In this document: in pieces, positions 57,422 to 64,000 of the stretch
Layout: the number at the start of each line of letters is the position of its first letter
Position numbering within the stretch: the stretch's first letter is position 1
Origin: Paenacidovorax caeni
GTDB lineage: Bacteria > Pseudomonadota > Gammaproteobacteria > Burkholderiales > Burkholderiaceae_C
Length of the DNA stretch: 64,000 nt
NCBI RefSeq assembly: GCF_001298675.1
Contig: NZ_CYIG01000001.1
Span: 122,449-186,448, forward strand
Reading direction: 5' to 3'
Notes under the pieces: generated by a model
What the model saw: the letters and a program-made list of their open reading frames with translations, nothing else
Databases searched by the model: none
Told to the model about the DNA's origin: nothing
Position numbers and translations under genes: made by a program

Positions 57422-58075
57422 TCACTGGTCGAATTTGGCATAGCGTTGCTCCAGGCGCTGGAAGGCCCAGGTGAGCACCAGGGTCATCACAAGATAGAAA
57501 GCCGCGGCCACGATGAACGGCGTGGTCGTGAAGTCGCGCTGCACGATGCCGCGCGCGGCGCGCAGCAGGTCGTTCAGTGCCAGCACGTAGATCAGCGAGG
57601 TATCTTTGACCAGCGTGATGGTCTCGTTGCTCATGGGCGGCAAGATGTTGCGCACCATCTGCGGCAGCACCACGCGGCGCATGGTCTGCCCATAGTTCAT
57701 GCCCAGCACCTTGGCGGCCTCGTACTGGCCACGGTCCACCGATTGGATACCGGCACGGAAAATCTCGGCAAAGTACGCCGCGTAGTTCAGGGCGAACGCC
57801 GCCACGGCGGCCGGAAAGTCCGGCAGGCGCACGCCGATCACCGGAACAAACGGCAGCGCGAAGTAGATGAAGAGCATCTGCAGCATGAGCGGCGTGCCGC
57901 GCATGAGCCAGATATAGCCATTGACGCCCGCCGACAGCAGCTTGAGGCGCGACAGCCGCGCCAGCGCCAGCACCAGCCCCAGGGGTACTGCGAGTACCAG
58001 GGTGATGACGAACAGCTTCAGGGTGACCAGAGCGCCTTGCCCCAGCGGCCCCAGAAGAGAGAGTGCGTAGTCCAT
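57422..58075 (-). CDS. Polar amino-acid ABC transporter permease
   Basis: 217-residue HisMQ/GlnP-type inner-membrane permease: about five TM helices and the EAA loop (EAAKVLGMNYGQTMRRVVLPQ). A single permease gene suggests a homodimer. It is separated from the binding-protein gene by a gap containing a hairpin. Confidence 0.92.
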   Translation of the reverse strand: MDYALSLLGPLGQGALVTLKLFVITLVLAVPLGLVLALARLSRLKLLSAGVNGYIWLMRGTPLMLQMLFIYFALPFVPVIGVRLPDFPAAVAAFALNYAAYFAEIFRAGIQSVDRGQYEAAKVLGMNYGQTMRRVVLPQMVRNILPPMSNETITLVKDTSLIYVLALNDLLRAARGIVQRDFTTTPFIVAAAFYLVMTLVLTWAFQRLEQRYAKFDQ

Positions 58076-58100
58076 GCACGTAGCCCCATGAACACAACGA

Positions 58101-58138
58101 AAACACCGGCAGGCCGATGCAAGGCACTGCCGGTGTCG
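58101..58138 (-). terminator. Intra-operon hairpin between binding protein and permease
   Basis: Perfect 10-bp stem (acaccggcag/ctgccggtgt) on the minus strand followed by ttttcgttgtgtt, directly after the binding-protein gene. Such partial terminators usually keep binding-protein mRNA in excess over the permease and ATPase. Confidence 0.65.
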
Positions 58139-58159
58139 GCGAATCCAGAACGGGGCTGG

Positions 58160-58960
58160 TTACTTGATGATGTTTTTACCGAACCACTGCTCGGCGATCT
58201 TCGCGGCGCTGCCATCGGCCTTCATGTCAGCCAGGGCCTTGTCGATCTTGCCGTGCAGCTCGGTGTCGTCCTTGCGCAGGCCCACGCCGTACTCTTCAGT
58301 GCCGAAGTTGTCCTCCAGCACAGCGTACTGGTCAGGCTTCTTGGCCACGTAGTAGCGGCCCACCACTTCGTCCACCACCACGGCTTCGAGGCGGCCAGTG
58401 GTCAGATCCATCAGCGCAGTCACGTTGTCGCCGAAGGTCTTGAGTTCCTTGAACGACTTGTAGACGGCCTCTTCCTTCTTGATGGCGTCCACGGCGCTGG
58501 AGCCCTCCTGGGCACCCACCACCTTGCCAGCCAGGTCTGCCTTGGCCTTGATGGCGGAGCCTGCGGGCACCACGATGATCTGGTGGTTTTCCATGTAGGG
58601 CGCGGTGAACAGGATGTTCTGCTTGCGCTCCTCGGTGATGGTCAGGCCGTTCCACAGCGCGTCCACGCGCTTGCCGGAGAGTTCAGCTTCCTTGGCGCTC
58701 CAGTCGATGGGCTTGAACTCGACTTCCAGGCCCAGGCGCTTGGCGGCTTCCTTGGCCATGTCGATGTCAAAGCCGACGAGCTCGTTCTTCTCGTCGCGGA
58801 AGCCCATGGGCGGGAAGTTGTCGTCCAGACCCACAACGATCTTGGTCACCGCGGCAGGGGCGGGTGCGGGTGCGGCAGCGGGCGCTGCGGGCTCCTGCTT
58901 GGAACAACCGGCGAGCACAGCGCCCAGGGTGAGCAGGGCTACGGTAGCAAACTTCTTCAT
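58160..58960 (-). CDS. Polar amino-acid ABC transporter substrate-binding lipoprotein
   Basis: 266 residues, signal peptide with lipobox LAGC (Cys19), an Ala/Pro-rich linker, then the SBP3 fold (VGLDDNFPPMGFRDE, GFDIDMAKEAAKRLG, AGKVVGAQEGSS). First gene of its ABC operon. The exact amino acid cannot be named from sequence. Confidence 0.92.
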   Translation of the reverse strand: MKKFATVALLTLGAVLAGCSKQEPAAPAAAPAPAPAAVTKIVVGLDDNFPPMGFRDEKNELVGFDIDMAKEAAKRLGLEVEFKPIDWSAKEAELSGKRVDALWNGLTITEERKQNILFTAPYMENHQIIVVPAGSAIKAKADLAGKVVGAQEGSSAVDAIKKEEAVYKSFKELKTFGDNVTALMDLTTGRLEAVVVDEVVGRYYVAKKPDQYAVLEDNFGTEEYGVGLRKDDTELHGKIDKALADMKADGSAAKIAEQWFGKNIIK

Positions 58961-59060
58961 GGCGTGGCGATCCTTGAAAAGAACGGACAAGGGGAAATCC
59001 CCGAACAAAACCCTGCATTGTCCCACCGAAGCCGCTGCGCAGGGCCCATGCCCTGCAAAG

Positions 59061-59987
59061 TCACTCGCCCGGCCCCGCCGCGCACCCTTCCATCAGCAAG
59101 CCCTGGTGGCGCGCAACCACGTCGCGCAAAAAATCCCACAGCGCGCGCACGCGCGCCAGATCGCGGCGGTTGGCGGGGGCGGCGATCCAGAAGGTGCGCT
59201 GCACGTCGATCACCTCGGGCAGCACCGGCACCAGTTGCGGGCTGTGCGCCGCCATGAAGCACGGCAACACCGCCAGCCCACGCCCGGCACACGCCACGTT
59301 GTACTGCGCCACCACGCTGGTGCTGCGCAGGGGCGTGTGCGCCTGCGGCACAACGGAGGCCAGGTAGCGCAGTTCGTCGCTGAACACGAGTTCCTCGACG
59401 TAGCCCACGAAGCGGTGCCCACGCAAATCACGCGGATGGGTGATGGGTGCATGGCGCGCCAGGTAGTCCCGGCTGGCGTACAGGCGCAGGCGGTAGTCGC
59501 TCAGCTTGCTGCACACCTGGCCGCTGCTTTGCGGGCGCTCCACATTCACCGCCAGATCGGCCTCGCGCTGCGAGAGGTTGATGAAGCGCGGCACGATGAG
59601 CAGCTCGACCTGGATGCCAGGATGCCGCTCGGTGAAATGGCTCAGCTGCTCGGCCAGGAAGAAGCTGCCGAACCCCTCGGTGGCCCCCAGGCACACGTGG
59701 CCGGTCAGCGCGTGGCGCTCGCCGCCAATGTCCTCGCCCACGCGCACCATCGAATTCTCCATCTGCTCCACATGCTCCAGCAGGCGATGCCCTGCAATCG
59801 TCAGGACATGGCCGGCAGGGGTGCGCTCGAACAGCTGCGCCCCCAGCTCCTTCTCCAGCCGGTGCAGCCGGCGCGTGATGGTGGAGTGGTCCACCTCCAG
59901 GCGGCGCGCGGCCTCCTGTGCGGACTGGGCGCGCACCACGGCGAGAAACAGACGCAGGTTGTCCCAGTTGGTGTGTTCGATGGCCAT
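59061..59987 (-). CDS. LysR-family transcriptional regulator
   Basis: 308 residues: winged HTH at the N-terminus (DNLRLFLAVVRAQSAQEAARRL, EVDHSTITRRLHRLEKELGAQLFERTP) and an LTTR substrate domain. Divergent from the branched-chain binding protein and mmsA, with an operator-like region between, so it likely regulates that pair. Effector unknown. Confidence 0.93.
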   Translation of the reverse strand: MAIEHTNWDNLRLFLAVVRAQSAQEAARRLEVDHSTITRRLHRLEKELGAQLFERTPAGHVLTIAGHRLLEHVEQMENSMVRVGEDIGGERHALTGHVCLGATEGFGSFFLAEQLSHFTERHPGIQVELLIVPRFINLSQREADLAVNVERPQSSGQVCSKLSDYRLRLYASRDYLARHAPITHPRDLRGHRFVGYVEELVFSDELRYLASVVPQAHTPLRSTSVVAQYNVACAGRGLAVLPCFMAAHSPQLVPVLPEVIDVQRTFWIAAPANRRDLARVRALWDFLRDVVARHQGLLMEGCAAGPGE

Positions 59988-60006
59988 AGTGCTGCGCGAA
60001 GGTGGT

Positions 60007-60044
60007 GCAAATTTGCAATGAGGATATGCCCAAAAACCGTATCC
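60007..60044. promoter_or_regulatory. Candidate LysR operator and divergent promoter
   Basis: Perfect palindrome gcaaatttgc (60007-60016) and an inverted pair ggata (60022-60026) / tatcc (60040-60044) with 13 nt between, in the 135-nt gap between the LysR gene and the binding-protein gene. The layout suits an LTTR site but is not proven. Confidence 0.5.
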
Positions 60045-60122
60045 ATATGCAGAAGTGCCAATTAAAGTGCCCGTGGGCATGGCATGCGCCATCAGGCCCG
60101 CACAACACCAAGGAGACATTTC

Positions 60123-61334
60123 ATGCGATTCATCCGACATTCGTTGGCCCTGGCGGTGCTCGCGCTCGGCGCCACGGCCCAGGCCCAGATTTCCGGCGAC
60201 ATGGTCAAGATCGGCGTGCTGACCGACATGGCCGGCCCCTACTCCGGCATGGGGGGCGCGGGCTCGGTGGTGGCTGCGAAGATGGCCATGGAAGACTGCC
60301 TGCAGGCTGAGTGCAAGGGCATGAAGATCGAGGTGGTGAGCGCCGACCACCAGAACAAGGCCGACATTGCCGCGACCAAAGCGCGCGAATGGCTGGACCG
60401 CGACGGCGTCGATGCCATTGCCGACATCACCAACTCCGCCGCCGCGCTGGCCGTGCAGAAGCTGGTGCGCGAAAAAGGCGGCATCGCCATGCACAGCGGC
60501 CCGGCCACCACGCGCCTGACCGACGACGAATGCGCGGAAAACGGCTTCCACTGGATGTTCGACACCTACTCCTCGGCCTCCGGCGCCGCGGCCGCACTGA
60601 CCAAGAACGGCGACAAGAGCTGGTTCTTCGTCACCGTGGACTATGCCTTTGGCCACTCGCTGGAAAAAGACGCCGCCGAAATGGTGCAGGCCAATGGCGG
60701 CACGGTGCTGGGCAGCGTGCGCCACCCGCTCAACGCCAGCGACTTCTCCTCGTTCATCCTGCAGGCGCAAAACTCCAAGGCCCAGGTCATCGGCCTGGCC
60801 AACGGCGCGCAAGACACGGTGAACGCCATCAAGGCGGCGCGCGAGTTTGGCATTGGCGGCAAGGGCCAAAAGGTGGCGTCGCTGCTCATGTTCCTGACCG
60901 ACGTGCACTCGCTCGGCCTGCGCCAGGCACAAGGGCTGATGTTCTCCGAGGGCTTCTACTGGGACATGGATGAAAAGACCCGCGCCTTCGCCACCCGCTT
61001 CGAGAAGCTGCACAAGGGCTACAAGCCCACCATGGTGCAGGCGGGCGTGTACTCCAGCGTGCTGCATTACCTGAAGTCGGTGGCTGCCGCCAAAACCGAC
61101 GACTCCAAGGTCGTGGCCAAGAAGATGCGCGAATTGCCCATCAGCGACCCGGTGATGCGCAACGCCAGCATCCGCCCCGATGGCCGCGTGATCCATGACA
61201 TGTACCTGTTCCAAGTGAAAGCCCCGAACGAATCCAAGGGCCCCTGGGACTACTACAAGACCGTCAGCACCATCCCCGCCAACGTCGCGTTCAAGCCCCT
61301 GTCGCAGTCGAGCTGCCCGCTGGTGAAGAAGTGA
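60123..61334 (+). CDS. Branched-chain amino-acid-type ABC substrate-binding protein
   Basis: 403 residues; signal peptide (LALAVLALGATAQAQ), then the LivJ-like periplasmic binding fold (VKIGVLTDMAGPYSGMGGAG, VVSADHQNKADIAATKAREWLD). No membrane permease or ATPase is encoded beside it. Start at ATG 60123 with an aaggaga site. Its stop overlaps a GTG at 61331, and mmsA begins 17 nt later, so the two are one transcript. Confidence 0.9.
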   Translation: MRFIRHSLALAVLALGATAQAQISGDMVKIGVLTDMAGPYSGMGGAGSVVAAKMAMEDCLQAECKGMKIEVVSADHQNKADIAATKAREWLDRDGVDAIADITNSAAALAVQKLVREKGGIAMHSGPATTRLTDDECAENGFHWMFDTYSSASGAAAALTKNGDKSWFFVTVDYAFGHSLEKDAAEMVQANGGTVLGSVRHPLNASDFSSFILQAQNSKAQVIGLANGAQDTVNAIKAAREFGIGGKGQKVASLLMFLTDVHSLGLRQAQGLMFSEGFYWDMDEKTRAFATRFEKLHKGYKPTMVQAGVYSSVLHYLKSVAAAKTDDSKVVAKKMRELPISDPVMRNASIRPDGRVIHDMYLFQVKAPNESKGPWDYYKTVSTIPANVAFKPLSQSSCPLVKK

Positions 61335-61351
61335 ACCCCGGAGCCCCCACC

Positions 61352-62854
61352 ATGACCACCCCCACCACCATCCACCACTTCATCGGCGGCAAGCCCTATC
61401 CGTCCCAAACCGCCGAGTGGCGCGATGTCACCAACCCCGCCACCCAGGAGGTCGTCGCCCGCGTGCCGTTTGCCACGCGCGACGAAGTCAACCTGGCTGT
61501 GGCCAACGCGCAGGAAGCCTTCCAGACCTGGCGCAGCACCTCGCTGGGCGCGCGCATGCGCATCATGCTGAAGCTGCAGCAGCTGATCCGTGAGCACACC
61601 AGCGAACTGGCACAGCTCATCACCCGCGAGCATGGCAAGACGCTGCCCGACGCCGAAGGCGAAGTGGCGCGCGGCCTGGAGGTGGTGGAGCACGCCTGCT
61701 CCATCACCACGCTGCAGCTGGGCGAGATTGCCGAGAACGCCGCCACCGGCGTGGACGTGTACAACCTGCTGCAGCCCCTGGGCGTGGGCGCAGGCATCAC
61801 CGCGTTCAACTTCCCGGTGATGCTGCCGTGCTTCATGTTCCCCATGGCCATTGCCTGCGGCAACACCTTCGTGCTCAAGCCGTCCGAGCAAGACCCCAGT
61901 TCCACCATGCGCCTGGTGGAGCTGGCACACGAGGCCGGTGTGCCGCCGGGCGTGCTCAACGTCATCCATGGCGGCCCCGAAGTGGCCGACATGCTGTGCG
62001 ACCACCCCGACATCAAGGCCCTGTCGTTCATCGGCTCCACCCACGTGGGCACGCACATCTACCGCCGCGCCAGCGAGGCCGGCAAGCGCGTGCAGTCGAT
62101 GATGGGCGCCAAGAACCACTGCGTGGTGATGCCCGATGCGCCCAAGGAGCACGCGCTGAACAACCTGCTGGGCTCGGCCTTCGGCGCGGCAGGCCAGCGT
62201 TGCATGGCCAACTCGGTGGCCGTGTTCGTGGGCGCCGCACGCGACTGGCTGCCCGAGCTGGTGGAGAAGTCCAAAACCATGAAGGTCGGCCCCGGCACCG
62301 ACCGCAGCGCCGACCTGGGCCCGCTGGTCAACCCGCGCGCCAAGCAGCGCGTGGTGGGGCTGATCGACTCCGGCGTCGCCCAAGGCGCCACGCTGCTGCT
62401 GGACGGCCGGGACTGCGTGGTGCCCGGCTATGAGCAGGGCAACTTCGTCGGCCCCACGGTGTTTGCCGATGTGACCGACGCCATGGACATCTACCAGCAG
62501 GAAATCTTCGGCCCGGTGCTCAACGTGGTGTGCGTGGACACGCTGGAAGACGCCATCGCCTTCATCAACCGCAACCCCAACGGCAACGGCACCTCCATCT
62601 TCACCAGCAGCGGCTGGGCGGCGCGCAAGTACCAGCACGACATCAACGTGGGCCAGGTGGGCATCAACGTGCCCATTCCGGTGCCCGTGGCCTACTTCAG
62701 CTTCACCGGCTCGCGCGCGTCCAAGCTGGGTGACCTGGGCCCCAACGGCAAACAGGCCGTGCAGTTCTGGACGCAAACCAAGACCGTCACCGCCCGCTGG
62801 TACGAGGAAGGCAGCCGCTCGGATGGTGTGAACACCACCATCTCCATGAAGTAA
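61352..62854 (+). CDS. mmsA: Methylmalonate-semialdehyde dehydrogenase (CoA-acylating)
   Basis: Converts methylmalonate semialdehyde (valine or thymine catabolism) or malonate semialdehyde to propionyl- or acetyl-CoA with NAD. 500 residues. The GQRC active-site Cys is residue 284; the NAD-binding and catalytic Asn region (AFNFPVML) are typical of MmsA/IolA rather than general ALDH. Start at ATG 61352, 8 nt after a ggag site; GTG 61331 is a longer alternative. Terminated by a 16-bp hairpin. Confidence 0.92.
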   Translation: MTTPTTIHHFIGGKPYPSQTAEWRDVTNPATQEVVARVPFATRDEVNLAVANAQEAFQTWRSTSLGARMRIMLKLQQLIREHTSELAQLITREHGKTLPDAEGEVARGLEVVEHACSITTLQLGEIAENAATGVDVYNLLQPLGVGAGITAFNFPVMLPCFMFPMAIACGNTFVLKPSEQDPSSTMRLVELAHEAGVPPGVLNVIHGGPEVADMLCDHPDIKALSFIGSTHVGTHIYRRASEAGKRVQSMMGAKNHCVVMPDAPKEHALNNLLGSAFGAAGQRCMANSVAVFVGAARDWLPELVEKSKTMKVGPGTDRSADLGPLVNPRAKQRVVGLIDSGVAQGATLLLDGRDCVVPGYEQGNFVGPTVFADVTDAMDIYQQEIFGPVLNVVCVDTLEDAIAFINRNPNGNGTSIFTSSGWAARKYQHDINVGQVGINVPIPVPVAYFSFTGSRASKLGDLGPNGKQAVQFWTQTKTVTARWYEEGSRSDGVNTTISMK

Positions 62855-62875
62855 GCCCTCCCACGCCCCCCGGCC

Positions 62876-62918
62876 AGCGCTGGCCGCCATGCGTTTCATG
62901 GCAGCCAGCGCTTTTTAT
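62876..62918 (+). terminator. Rho-independent terminator of mmsA
   Basis: 16-bp stem (62876-62891 with 62897-62912, one G-T wobble-type mismatch), 5-nt loop, tail ttttatt. It ends the liv-binding protein/mmsA transcript immediately left of the IS-type element. Confidence 0.82.
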
Positions 62919-62919
62919 T

Positions 62920-64000
62920 GGTGTCTTAAGTACAGATAAAAATACCTGATTAGCGACATATCTCAGACTGAGCAGAACCAACGCCAGCTAGAGGACTCCA
63001 AAGGACATGCCGAGCCTGGGCGCCAAGGAGCAAGCGATGTCCATCAACGCGATCCAGTTCCAACGCGGCCTGTCACTGCCCCAGTTTCAAGCCCTGTACG
63101 GCAGCGAGCAGCAGTGCGAGCGCGCTCTTGTCGCTGCCCGCTGGCCCCATGGCTGGCAGTGCGCGCACTGCGGCTGCAAGCGCTTTTTTCACACCCGCAA
63201 TGGCACGGGCCGACTGCTGTGGGAGTGCTTCATCTGTGGCTACCAAAGCTCCTGCATTGTGGGCACCGTGATGGAGCACACCCACCTGTCCCTGAGGCTG
63301 TGGTTCCTGGCCATGTACCTGCTGACACAAAACAAGAACGCCATCAGCGCCCTGGCGCTCAAGCGCCAATTGGGCGTGTCCTACAAAACGGCGTGGCTCA
63401 TGAAGCACAAGCTGATGCAGGCCATGGCGCAGCGCGATGAGCGCTACCGTCTGCAAGGGCGTGTGGAGATCGACGATGCCTACCTCGGCGGGGAGCGCGC
63501 GGGCCATATCAACGGCGGGCGTCGCGCAGCCAACAAGACGGCCTTCGTCGCTGCGGTGCAGACCAGCGCCGATGGCCGCCCCCTGTACATGCGCCTGACG
63601 CCTGTGGCGGACTTCACCAACGAGCACATGCGGCAATGGGCCAGTCGCCACCTGACTGCGGGCTGCCACGTGGTCAGCGATGGCACGCGTGCCTTTGCCC
63701 AGGTGCAGCATGCCCAGGCCACGCATGAGCGCTACGTGACGGGAGGTGGGCGCCAGGGGGCGCAGACGCCTCAGCTGCGTTGGGTGAATACCTTGCTGGG
63801 CAACCTTAAGACCAGCATGGCGGGGACCTATCACTCGTTTGACCACGCCAGGTATGCCCAGCGCTACTTGGCCGAGTTTTGCTGGCGATTCAACCGTCGG
63901 TTTGATCTGCCTGCCATGCTGCCTAGGCTGTTGAAGGCTTTGGTGACTACTGGGCCGCTGCCTTTGACGCTGCTGCGCGTTTCTGAGGTAAGTAGCTAAT
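62920..64000 (+). mobile_element. IS1595-family element (right end beyond window)
   Basis: Begins just after the mmsA terminator with tcttaagtacagataaaaa, a likely left terminal inverted repeat, and contains one transposase gene that ends one base before the window edge. The left boundary is approximate (within about 10 nt). The matching right end and target duplication are outside the window. Confidence 0.7.
63037..63999 (+). CDS. IS1595-family (ISXO2-like) transposase
   Basis: About 320 residues with an N-terminal zinc-ribbon (CAHCGCKR, CFICGY), then the ISXO2-like DDE core: first Asp in EIDDAYLGGE, second in VSDGTRAF, and a later NTLLGNLK region with RFNRRF at the C-terminus. The start is placed at ATG 63037 because of an aaggag site 6 nt upstream; ATG 63007 is a longer alternative. 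Complete within the window. Confidence 0.9.
   Translation: MSINAIQFQRGLSLPQFQALYGSEQQCERALVAARWPHGWQCAHCGCKRFFHTRNGTGRLLWECFICGYQSSCIVGTVMEHTHLSLRLWFLAMYLLTQNKNAISALALKRQLGVSYKTAWLMKHKLMQAMAQRDERYRLQGRVEIDDAYLGGERAGHINGGRRAANKTAFVAAVQTSADGRPLYMRLTPVADFTNEHMRQWASRHLTAGCHVVSDGTRAFAQVQHAQATHERYVTGGGRQGAQTPQLRWVNTLLGNLKTSMAGTYHSFDHARYAQRYLAEFCWRFNRRFDLPAMLPRLLKALVTTGPLPLTLLRVSEVSS

Noticed and set aside
61253..62899. 548-codon minus-strand frame opposite mmsA
   Set aside because: His/Gly/Val-rich antisense shadow; MmsA motifs are intact on the plus strand.

Overview
The window comes from a GC-rich betaproteobacterium, most likely a member of the Comamonadaceae (Burkholderiales, Acidovorax-like). 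This rests on gene order (pilBCD-coaE-zapD-yacG; petABC-sspA-sspB; mlaFEDACB-ABC transporter-bolA-murA-hisG-hisD), on protein character, and on at least a dozen copies of a short intergenic inverted repeat (core tagcgcttg...caagcgcta) that I associate from memory with this family. No phage, CRISPR array or rRNA was seen; there is one tRNA-Thr and one IS1595-type transposase at the right edge.

Layout. 1-5.1 kb: the 3' part of pilB, then pilC, pilD, coaE, zapD and yacG (type IV pilus assembly plus housekeeping). 5.1-10.6 kb, minus strand: secA, argJ, a DUF815 ATPase and a mutT-type Nudix gene. 10.8-20.7 kb: dciA-like gene, tRNA-Thr, sspB, sspA, the cytochrome bc1 operon petABC, mscL, pdxA, a Nif3-like gene, a DegS-type protease, and tatABC. 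20.8-24.2 kb: hinT, a patatin-like lipase, a small membrane protein, hisE, hisI, hisF. 24.4-39.7 kb: a complete Pel exopolysaccharide locus (pelABCDEFG) with a divergent UDP-sugar 4-epimerase and a downstream spherulin-4-like lipoprotein. 39.8-43.0 kb: hisA, hisH, hisB, hisC. 43.0-47.3 kb: a PIN/ribbon-helix-helix toxin-antitoxin pair, a serine hydrolase, a MocR-type regulator and a DUF2917 gene. 47.3-56.6 kb, minus strand: hisD, hisG, murA, bolA-type gene, an ABC-2 exporter and the Mla phospholipid-transport operon. 56.7-59 kb: a polar amino-acid ABC transporter. 59-62.9 kb: a LysR regulator divergent from a branched-chain amino-acid binding protein and methylmalonate-semialdehyde dehydrogenase. 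63-64 kb: the IS1595-type element.

The most notable reading is architectural. The minus-strand murA-his-hinT-tat run has been opened twice. A 4.3-kb block separates hisD from hisC, and its toxin gene now overlaps the hisC start by 4 nt, so hisCBHA sits directly behind a toxin-antitoxin promoter with two tandem 13-bp palindromes. A 15-kb Pel island separates hisA from hisF. Inside that island, pelF takes its start codon from one arm of a 144-bp palindromic element. The epimerase carries the small gatekeeper residue (Cys298) expected for N-acetylated UDP-hexoses, and a spherulin-4-type lipoprotein follows pelG, so precursor supply, synthesis, export and possibly a second hydrolase are encoded together.
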